Source: Ascidia mentula (taxonomy: Eukaryota; Chordata; Ascidiacea; Phlebobranchia; Ascidiidae). From it: 64,000 nucleotides of DNA. Shown one piece after another: positions 49,501 to 61,500 of this stretch. Both the position numbers and the translations under genes were made by a program. How positions within the stretch are numbered: the stretch's first letter is position 1; every line of letters starts with the position of its first letter. The DNA lies in NCBI GenBank assembly GCA_947561715.1, contig OX387200.1, positions 14,510,501 to 14,574,500 of the forward strand, written 5' to 3'. The notes beneath the pieces were generated by a model. That model was given only the letters and a program-made list of their open reading frames with translations. It had not been told where the DNA came from and did no database searches.

Positions 49501-52500
49501 TGACGTGGTGTAGTAGTTGAAAGGCACGTTTGAAACCACGTAGTCCTCCTCATCCAGACTGGCGAGCTTGTTGTTGACCAATACAGATTTTCCTGTTCCG
49601 GCCGTTCCAACTAACATGACTGGACGAAGTTTAGCCATGAGTAAATCCATGAAGTATTTTACCCGGATCGTCTCACTGTTGTGGACCAGCACGGCCTGGG
49701 AATAATAAACAGATATGCTGATATGGTTAATAAGGTGACTTACATGTATTGTCGGATCATACCTTGTTCCTAAGAACACTAACAACGAATTTACACATAG
49801 TTCTTGGGACAAAGATACTAGTCCTATATTGCAGAAAAAAATAAACACATCTTATTCACACTTGCCAGTGTCGTTAGCTATTCCCTGGTGCACTTCATAC
49901 AATTTGAAGGTTTGGTTGAAATTTAGAAACAAGTGATACAAAATGTTAAGGACGGTATGTAATTTGAGTTGAACATGATTTTTTTCCCACAGCGACCAAA
50001 TGTGATTACTGCGGATCTCAGTGATCCAGAGGTTCAATGTAAGTTGTGTTTGAAAACACTTTAAAACGCAAACAAACCGTTCACTATGTGCAAAATCATT
50101 TTACCTGCAGTGGTATTTCAGGATCAAGTTCGAACTTGGGAATGATTTCTCCCCAATGAAGAAATTTCTTGGTGCCCGGATCAATGTAGTAATCGAAAAC
50201 AGTCCCGTGACTCGGAAACTTAATCGTTTTGTACTCGGTGGTCCACCACTTGCTAAACTCCACACGATGATCGACGAGCTGTGTGAAAAAATTTGTGTCA
50301 AAAGACATACACAAAAAATACATTTCAGGTACTTCACGAAAAAGTTCCAATAAAGTTTGATGTGGTGTGTTTGTTAGTGAAAATTAATGTTTAACAAACG
50401 TTTTAAGGAAAGTATACGAATTAACCAGTGCTTGACTGTAGCGTATTTTTAAGATTACACATTCTTTCTTTTATAACTTCAGTCTATTTGTTAAATATTT
50501 AATAGTAGCCAAGCTTGCAAGTGTTATTTTCAGATTGAAATCTGTCGTCTTCATTTGAGACAAATATATTCCGCTTGGATAGAGTTGTCAGGGTATTTAA
50601 AAGCAGCATGATATTCGTGTCAATCAACACAGTAACGCTGTTATAAAATACACACTGATGTTTACCTGATCTTGGAACATGGCGCCACCAAACGCCCAGA
50701 CACAAGCGAACACGAAGTACAGTTCGTACAAATCCTTCGGGCAGTCGGGTGGAGTATTATCTGGCGTCAACATCACCTCAAGGAGGTAGCAGAGCATCTG
50801 GATCATACTCTGCTCCGGGATCGGAATAATTGTCTTGAACCTGGTCAATGTAACGTTGGTTACGACAACATGGGGAAACTGTCAGGAACTTGTACCAAAT
50901 GTTACTGCAATAAGCAAACCACCTTACCCCACATGTTGCTTTTTGTATGCATACATTTTTATTTCTATTTTATTTACTTTGAACTGATAAACCTCTAACA
51001 TAATACGACACAATACCCATATACTCATTATATTGTAAACAAACGAGGAATCACGAACAACTTTCAATACCTTAACATGAACGAAAGAAAAAAAAGTAAA
51101 ATGTTTTAGCCTATTTACAAGAACAAACCTGCTTTTAAGAGCGTCCAAGATAGGTGGTACGTATTTGTCGAACAGAATAGTGAGGTTGGCGCGTTCGGAT
51201 TGAACTTCGCGTTGATCGATCCAACTTGAAACGGGAGGATTCCAACCCAAATCAGCGGGGTTGACGAACAGAATACCAGCTCTATGTAGAATATATTAAT
51301 GGGGATGACCAAAGTGAAGTTTTAATGTGCAGATTACCTACTGTCGTCAAACCAAGAACAACTGAAAATCGCCTCATTTTGCACAAAATTATTGATATAT
51401 TGTCACATGTTTTACATTTCCAGTGCACATTTGCGCCCCTAGTGGATATTCGAAAGTATTTTATCTACGATTTGCTTTGGGGTGCAGTCAGATGGGTGTT
51501 TGCGTGGGAGTAGCGAATGGTCGGGTTTTGGCATTTAGAACTTTGCTCAACAAACAAACTTTCTCCAATAAATTCAGAAAAATCGAAACATAACAGCAGC
51601 CTATAATTAACTAAACTTTGTCCATGAGTTAGGTAACTTTAATCCGGAAAATCTTACCTCGATACGGTGGCGGGTGTGGCGGCCTTCAAGTGACTTATCT
51701 CAAACAACATTCGCATGGATGGAGTGAGCGGGATACGCTCGTTGCTGGCAAGTGTCAGAACCTGCAAATAAAAAAATAAAGTGAACGACGCTGTTGCCTG
51801 AATATTACAGCTTATTTTTTTTCTGCGTCGTTGCACAATACAAATGGCAAAATGCTAGCGAGTCAGTGTTTGAACAAAACATACTTTGTTGTCGTCCATG
51901 ACTGTATTGAGCGATTCGATCCACATCGGATCGATGTCACCATCAAGTACGATCCACTTCGGTCCGTCATGTTGAATGTTGGAAAGGTCTCTCATAATGT
52001 TGGAGAAAAGTCCATCTTTCCATTCCCGTGTGGCGGGATTGATTACACCTAAATACATCGCAAGCACGACGAATGAGAAGTAAGAAAACTTGACACGGAA
52101 GTAACGGATAAGATTACTGAGATAAAAAAATTACCGTAAAGCTCGTTGTTAGTTACTGCCTTCGGGTTGATGTCCACCCACATAGGTTTGCGCTTTTGTA
52201 TCTGGTAAGTTTTGTGAAGCGACTTGAGAATCTGCAACATATGACCGCGGTATAAGGTTAGGGTTAAAATTGGAAACCGTTAATATTAATATGTATTTTG
52301 TAACTATTTGAATAAGAACTGAAGATGCTTTAATAAAAAGCGAAACATGTTTTCTAAAACTAGAAGCGACACAAAGTTGTTCTAGTAACACTTAAATTGG
52401 ATTGAAGGTTAACTTGCGTCACGTGAAAGAAGTGCTGCTGGTTAGGTAGATTTCATGTAGTAAAAACATTTTATTGCTATTTTGTAACTTATTATTTACT

Positions 52501-55500
52501 TCTGGGCTGTTTGCCCTGTGTAAAAGTTTTTTGACAAACCTGAGACTTTCCGGTTCCGGCGTTTCCGATGACGAATACAGAGTGACGAACACCGAGCAAT
52601 TCCTCCAACTGGACGATCTTCAGCAAAAAGTTGTCCTCAGATTGCAGCTTGAGTTGGACGATGGATTCCTGACAAAAGAAAATGGTTTTCGATAGTGAAA
52701 CACAAAACATCTTCCAGAGTATAAAAGACTTTTATCGTCAAAACTTCAGCTGCATGTGTGTGCTTTCGGATGAAAATGATACAGTTTGGTAAGTTAGATG
52801 GCGTTACTGTGCAATAACTACAATAGGGTGCTAATCAAATATAAACAATAAGTCAATCTGAACGAGGTCGTACTTAAACATTTAATTTAATTACCCGGAT
52901 AAGCTTTTCAAAGTCGGGGTTTCTCTTTCTGGGAACATCTAAAGCTGGGAAGAGATCTCCGATCAATCCCATGAAAACGGGAAGATCGTCTGTCACGATC
53001 TTGGGAATATTGAAATCGCGCAACGCTCTCATCAACACCTGACGACAATTATAAAGCGTTTTGATTTTTGATTTAAATGCATGCCATTGTTGTGAGTTTA
53101 AAGTCATAAAAACTTAAGTCGAAACCAATCGCAGGAGAAATAAGTTTTCAAAAATTTTCTATTGAATTCAAGTTTTTAGAAAATACACCATACTGCATGC
53201 AGAATTTGCCAATGTGAAACAAGCGATTGCGCAAACTTAAAACAAGCATTTACATCTGATAATATCGTAAAATAGGAACACGCTTCGTGACCATATCGAA
53301 GTCTACAAATGTTAATACCTGGTCTTCAGCACGCCCTGGGTCACCTCTCTTCAGTGTCCCGGCCACCACAAGCACAGACTTGATTGCCCTCAAACCCCAA
53401 TCGTAGTGGTCCTGCTTGGAGAGAAGTTCGCGACACAAGGTGTAAAGTGTGATGAACTTGCGGGCGAGCAACCGGTTGTCAATAAAACCCTCGGCCACCA
53501 ACATGATTTCGCAGATCATGGCGAAGTCGGGAACAACCATGGCACAAGGTCTAACAATTTTTGTTGCATTAAAACAAGTTGGGATATGAAAAAAAGATGG
53601 CCAATTTCGAAGTGAGAATTGTACGTTGACTCTAACATTGTGCTGTTACGGTCATGACACTGATATTACATAAATTGCAAATGGATAAAAAGTATTTTAC
53701 CTAAACAGTGCTTTTAGATTCTCGGGCAGCTCTGTGCGTCCAGCGTAACCAGGGTTCATGGTAATGAAGAGACCAACGGTGGGAACCAGGCGAATTTCTT
53801 CTCCGAGGAAATCAAACCTCTCTCTTTTTTCACGTATGGCATCCTGGATTGTCTTCACCTGTTGGTGTATTCAGAAACTAATGATAAGTACTTGGATAGA
53901 AGGTTACCGAATTGCTGCGCGTTGTGCGTTGGAATCAAGGTGCGTAAAAGTATTATCGGTTTTAAAGAGAGAGACGGTGGGCATGGAAGCAATTATAAAG
54001 AGGTGCATTTTCATCTGATATTCTTTATAGCTCAGGCAGCAACTTCTTTATATTTTTCTAAACGTATAAGTAGAAGCATTAAATAATTGCTGCAATACGA
54101 AACACAATAAATTATTAACTTTTGACTTCACCTGCACTGCAACGACCGACAACACTTCAACAGAGATGCGGTTGAACTCATCGAAACAACCCCAAGCACC
54201 TGTTTGCGCTAATCCCTATAAATAACAACGTTTTACAAGACAAGTGAGGAATGACACCTTTTTTGATACCAGTTTATCAAACAGATGAGCTTAAAACTGA
54301 CCTTGTAAATGTTACCAATCGACTTGTAGTCCATCTGCTCTGAGCAGTTGAACACGTATACCATGATACCGAGGGCACGACCCAAGTCCTTGGTGGTTTC
54401 GGTCTTACCGGTTCCTGCTGGGCCGGCAGGGGCTCCGCTCATTGTCAAATGGAGGGATTGCGTTAGGGTGATATAACATCTACAAATATGCAGTTAAAAA
54501 TTAGCAAAAATAATCATTTAGCTAGAGACCAAAAAATTTTGTGGTACACAGGCCATGCTTTGTTCGGCATATCGTAAAAAATACTAACAAAACAAACAAC
54601 TGAAACGTTTCTCCAATCGTTCCTGAAAAGGTCCCGAAGATTTTTCATTGTAAAGGAATTGTGTTGCAAAGAAATTGTGTACATTTTTTTTATTTATTAT
54701 GTTTTTGCAAACATTCCATTACGAAACGTCAAACTTAACCCAACCTGTCTGTGAGAGGTGTGATGACAAGTCGGGGAGTGCAACCGAGGTATTCGTACGA
54801 GTATTTGAACTGTGCGTCACAGATGTTGCCGAACACGTGATTCACTTTGTCGTCCCATCTCAAACGAAGCTGAGAAAGCCACAAGAAGGCCTGAGCGTTG
54901 TCTATCTGTAAAAAATAATGACAAGTTTTTTATTAGACGACTTAATATGGTATGTTTAAACCAAATATCGAATCGTAGTCAACAACTATATCATTCTGCG
55001 TTAATTTATCTTACTTTCTGTTCGATAAGTTTCCCAACCACGTCTTTGGCGTGCACGTCGATGGTGCAGATGGTCATGATGTTTTGACGGTCGTTCACCG
55101 AGAGATCGCCAATCAGAAGACCAATAAGGGTATTGAGCTGGTTGATCTGCAAGTCGAAAAATTGACAACATGAGTTGATGAAAATAAATTACTACAAAGT
55201 GATGATTTACAAATGGATTAAGAAATTGTTTGATTTTGTGTTAAGCTAATGAAATGCCAATCGGGACAAATCGACTTGCTTAAACTGCAATTTTTGCACT
55301 TCTGTGTCACAAATAATTATTCATACAAACCTGCTTCTTGAAGTAATCTTTCATGGCGTTCTCGTAACCTTCCTCGAGTCGCGCAAACGCGATGTTGACT
55401 TCGGTGGTCCACCAAATTTGAGTTCCAAGCAACGAAACCTGTGATATGTATGTGTATGTATTATATACAACGTCTGAAGAGTCGAGTCCGAAAATTGTAA

Positions 55501-58500
55501 CAAAACATTACCTGGGCGGGGTAATCGAATATCCACTGTTCTCTCGGCTTCTCCTCGTAAGTTACCGCACCCTCAGTCATCTCCTGTCGGACGGTCGATC
55601 TCATGATCTCCATGAGTCTGTACAGCCACGTTTCAACTGGACCAACGCACTCGCACGGCACGTCGAAGTCCACGTACCTTAAAAGTTTTCCGAGTGAAAA
55701 AGCTGCAGGCAGGTACCAGCGATTTAAATATGTTGTCGATTGAGACTTACTCGTCCTCTTTGCTGAACATCCCGAGGGCGGTTTTTGTCGGATTTCCTTC
55801 GTCGTCCGGTTTAAACTTGAGGTTCGCCATGTTGTCGAAGAGTTTACGGAGATGGCGGGAAACGGCAACGGGGTTCGTTCCTGTAATATTTTGGGAACAA
55901 AACAGCAACGTGTAAACAAATAATTTCTATAATAAAATACTAACAGTTTAGTAAATATGTAAGGATTTAGGTCTTTGTTTTGTTGGTTAAGTTCTATCGA
56001 CTGATATCAACACAAAATCGTTTGTATAAACTTTTAATGTGTTGCGCCATGTAACCACCCAATTGGTTTTTATTTAAATCAGCTACGACGTATTATGTAC
56101 TACAAAGGCATTACCAATCACAGACAAACAATATACCCCATTAAGCTAATGTGAAAATTTTGCATTGGCATGTTTGTAGATTAAGTCAAAACGTTTGCAA
56201 ATGCAATACATATCAGCTATTTGGCCAATACTGTTTGTTCCAAAGCTGAGAGTTATGTTTTTTCCAATTACCGTTTGACAAAATATCAAGCAAGTCAGCT
56301 GATGACACGAAGTAGAATCGAGGGAAGGCAAGACGTTTCGTGTCAAGATATTCGGCGAGAGCTTTCTCGCAAAGCGCCAACCGGTTTTGGATGTCTTCGA
56401 GTTTGTCGTACAAACCAGTCTTGTTGGTGGCCGCAACCACGTTTGTTGTTGATTCCATCCAAGCCACAAGTTCCTACGTGAAATTGACATTTTAGTGACA
56501 ACCATTGTCGCTTTTCGCTTGCAAAAAGTGGCATGTTTTTCTTGTTTTTCTTGGTTGATGATTTGGAAAAGACTTTTGCAAATACCTTTATTATTTATTG
56601 TCCATTCTCTTTGCGTAAACAAACCTATTCTACTTACAAAAGTTCACATATAAATATACACAAATAAACGAAGGAATTAATTGTGTAAGCTGCAGACAGA
56701 TGGCCACTCTTTCGACCTGAAAGGTCTCATGAGTCTGCAGCTTACACAATTCAAATTATTGGCTCCACTTTGCTTACAAATATTTTAAATTTACACAAAA
56801 ACATTATTTAAAACAAATCGTATTAATTGACAAAATCCTGTTCAGATGCAAGACCTACTTTAAAATCCACATCGATTCCTTCGAATCGTTTCGAATCTTC
56901 AGGTAGCTGAGAACGGATATCTTCGGAACCGATAAAGATGGCCTCCAAGTAGGACCAGGTCCTTTGCACCTCAAACCAGATTGTGATGACGGAGTCAGCG
57001 GTGGATAACTTCTTCTGCCATCCGGACACTTGATCCAGGAAGTATGCGATGTACTTTGAGGTCATCAAGTTTTGCAGTTGCACCTACAAACAAGCAACGT
57101 TAAAGGTTATGACCTTTTGGGTTAAGAGATTTTGCTTGGTGAATATGCACATCGGCTATTTTAACAAGTTTATTGAATTCTATTGTTTTTCTTGAACCTG
57201 GCCAAGATTATTTGACATGCAGATAAAGGTTTGTGCGAAACGCGACACACCCCATATACTCCCAAAAACCCAAATTGTAACTGATCAATCCATATTTGTA
57301 ACAAAATATATCCCATAAATCTTAATTGCGGGGGGTGGGTAACGCACTGCGTAACAAATTATTGTGTTGGTTTCGCTGTCCGCATGTAACCCAACTGCTT
57401 GTCAAATATATTCTTGTGACGTGATCGCGTTATGTTGATAACAAGTATTGATAAAGGCTGTATTTCCAAGTGCATTACAACTAGTCTCACACCTGGTTTT
57501 CCTCGAGTGTCTCAATAAGCTCCTCATCTGATTGGAGCAAATTGATTTGAGTCCTTGTATGAGGCTCATATTTAAACTCCATGGCGCTCCAAATGACGTC
57601 AAGTTCTTTGAGGATCTGCACAAAAGCAAAACAATGGAAAAACAACCCCCAACATTCTCCTACCATACCCACCTTTTCCATTCCCATTTCCTTGACGGCT
57701 TTGTCGACGATTCCCCGAACTTCGTCTTCAAAGTTGTGAAGGTTGAGTTTGAGTAAGTCGGCAAGTGTTGTATCTCCGTCCATGACGAATTTCACCTGAA
57801 ACATTTTTGCAAAGGTCAATGTTTTAGCAGCTCATGACAAGTTTTTGCCGACTCATCCCGGCATACTAAAGCGGTCTTTCGCCGACGGTCTTGTCTTAGC
57901 CGTCTAAGGTTAGTCGAATAACGAGTAAAGGTAAAAAAAGAATTGCCTGAAGAAGTTCGTTATGTAGGAATTAAAACTTACACCTTTGTGCTTTTTAGAA
58001 GTATAAATTCAAATGTATCTGTCATAGCAACATTTTCTACGTAAAACCTAAAGGAAAAATAACGGACTTAAATACCTTAGTTGCCTGCATAAGTTGCTGC
58101 CAATGACGGTCACGGATAGCTGGGTTTTGGAGTTCGCTCACAGCACGCAGTGACGTCAACATGTTCTTTACCAGTGAGTCGAGCCCACCGAAAGAATCCC
58201 AAGCACGCATCTTTATAAAAAAAAACAGTAATATTTAATACAAATCAGGTTGGTTTGGTATATTTACATTGAATAACTGTTCGGGACTTAAGTTTTCATA
58301 AGATTGTTTCAATACTTGCCTCCTTGTCGAGCGTTCTGATGTCTTTGGCAAACTTTTTGCAATCCAGTTCCATCTGCTCCACGTTGATGTTCGCCCATCT
58401 TGTCGTCTTCCAATCCTCGATACTCGTCTTTACCAAAGTTATCATATCCCAAAGTGCTTTCAGCAAAATGACCTGAGCAGAAATAGTCACCATTGATAAG

Positions 58501-61500
58501 TCTGTTGCGGACAAAGCAGCGAAAATTTAAATAGGAAGTCTTTAAAATGTTAACGCTATACCTAATACAGATATAACGAAATGGGAGCTAATAAATCTTG
58601 TACGGTTGTGTTACTGGATGCGACGTCACTTGTCGAAATTTTACAACTGTGCATTGCACGCTCTAACAGTTTTTTTGCCGAACGCATATACCTCGCGACG
58701 GCATTGTTTCATTTGCTTAAAGTCAGGAGCGTTGATTTCAAAGATGGCGGCTGCTCCATACAACTTCCTCATCTCATTCTCCATGGCAGTGATTTCGTCA
58801 TGGCAACGATCCAACTGCAAGTAGGGGCGATCGGCGGCGTAGCGGAACGGAGCATCCTTGCGGAACCTTTCCCTGAACTCGTGTTGCTGAACCTGATTCA
58901 AAGAAGAAAGTGATAATGAAATCAAAACGTTTACTATCCTTTCAAGAAATACTAGGTGTACAATTTTACATTCCTCCAAAAAATACACACTTATTTTTAG
59001 TTCTTTTCGGCATTAGGCAGTATTTCCTAATCCTCGAAATATTTGCAATAAACTGACAGCAATAGGAAAAATAAAACACAAACCTGCAAATCCCTGAATA
59101 CATAGACGTCTAAACAAACTTACATCAAAAGTGCTGCACTTCCTTCTGAGAATTGCAACTTCGTTCGACTGGAGCGGAGCTACGGCTTGTTTCACAGTTG
59201 CTGCCGTTTTCTTGGTGTTGTTCCATTTCTCCGGCAGTTCCTAAGTAACAAACAACATATGGTTCAATACGGATGGTCCGTTTTGGGTGATTCCCCGTTA
59301 TATACGAGTTTTTTTACCTCGAGCTGTTTGTGAATATCTTCGGGCATTTCCTGGTCATAGGTTTTCAGCAACTCGATGGTTTGCTTCAGAGGTTCGAACA
59401 TTTCATCTGTTGTGCTTTGTCGGGATTTCACGTCCTAAATTAAATCCGCTAATTACTTTTGGGGACTTATTATATCTTGTGGTGTTGCAACGACCTTATA
59501 ATTACCAAGCTAACTTATTAAGCAAATTCTGTTAACCGTGTAAACTGTTGAGTGCTAGTTCATAATATAGCTCAATTTGTTTCCTTTGTTCTATAGGCTG
59601 CCTGCGTTGCAGTCTGGTATTTGGCCATGTGATTCTATTACATTCTAATTATACGGCGATCAGAGACGCATACAATACTAACTCCGTGACGTATTCGATT
59701 TGAATGAGGCTGAGGAATAAACATATTTTGATTGGACGACTGACAATATTATATTACTGAAAAAAGTACGAGGACCCGAGGCAAATTTGCCCTAAAACGG
59801 ACAATAAGCTCTGAAGTGATGTTCACTTAGGAACTCTACGCCTTACCTAGTTAAGCGCCACCAACCACGTCCATTGCGAAAATCTGATATCACAATAATA
59901 TAAATAAGCATGGAGGCCGTAAAATAGTATGAAACACCAAGCTGCACTGATGAGACCTTATAGGTCGAAATCAGTGGTTATATGTCTGCAGCTTACAGAA
60001 TCCTCAGATAAATCATTTCACTTACACGAAGATTTTCGATGAGCGCCACCAAGTTGTCGTAATCGAGCTGTTCGCTGATCTCGACCGCCATTCCTTTATC
60101 CACTACCTTGATAAAGTTGTCTAAGTCCGCCAAGCTGTAATATAAAGCGTAAATAATGTATGTAGTAATCAATGTCGAAGTGTATGCAATATTTTGCTGA
60201 CAACCACGTACAGCAACAAACTGATGTTTTGGAAAAGGCATGTTTTTGACATACTGCATAGTTTGAGACCAAGCAATCTATATTTAAGCAAAACTCACAC
60301 AACCAATAATAAAAAAGGTTTAAACTCAATGACCACAGACACTGACAATGTACCTGTTTGTAACGTGGTCAATAAGATGCTGTTTGAACATGAAGCTCCA
60401 CCGTTTAATGATGTTGAGCAGAGCTTGTTTGAAAGGTTTTGCGTCGACCCTAAACCAAGAATCAAACACAGCCACCGGGTTGATTTCTTCCACTTCGCAG
60501 TAGATTTTCTCGTACGTATCAACCTACACATGAACTTGGTTAATAATTCGCAATATAGGAATTTTGTGGATCGGTGGGTGGATTTACAGCAAGTGAAATT
60601 ATGTAACATGGACTATTGTCGTTTTTAAGAATTTAATTTATGAAATCAAACATGAATTTGTCTGAAATATTATGATATAAAAGCTTCATTTTGGATATTC
60701 GCACAAAATACAAACATGTTCGCAATTTAGGTAAAATAGTATAAACTGCCTCTGAGGCAAAAACGTCGCTTGTAACTTGTGCTAAAAAGAAACTGAACAA
60801 AAAAATATATTCTAGGTCAAAACAAACCTGTTCTTTGAACATGTCCAGTGTTGGTGGATTTTCTGGCACTCCCTCCTCAGCGTGGGCCTCAATTTCCTCC
60901 GAGGTGAGGACATGACCGTACGTGAGAAATTGCTTCATAAATTCATTGCGGTCGTCGATCCACAAGTAGGCATAGTTGTCGAAACTGGTGAGAATACATA
61001 CAAGGAACTTAAATAAAGCCAATTGTTTGTTTGTGAATACAGTGTGCATATAATAGATGGACAATATCATCAATGCTTTTAAAAATATTCGTGACTAACA
61101 ATTGGGGGAATCAACCACACTATTAAATGGAACACACTATTAATTTTGGACACACTTCTGGCGTGATTAGTTTCAACCCTTGTGCAATTATCCCAGCACT
61201 CATATACATTTTGTGGGTTTTTGTCATGCCAGCAAGAAGAAAAAACAACGATAAGACAACTGATAACGTCACTGACCTGTTCCTGTATTCGCACGCTTTG
61301 TCCATTACTGTTTGCACTCGCTCTAAGATTTCGTTCTTCATATCGTTCAGGTCGGCCATGTCTTCCATGTCGGCCTGAAAACACATTTATCTGTTGATTT
61401 CCTGGACAATCCAAACAAACGTGATGCTTTTAAAGTCAATTTAGCACCAAGCAGATACTCTGAGTAGGCGATGTCAGACTTTAATCACAGTAGTTCACTG

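Noticed and set aside
60194-60628. A 144-codon plus-strand gene opposite dynein
   Set aside because: It is the antisense shadow of a conserved dynein tail exon plus intron sequence.
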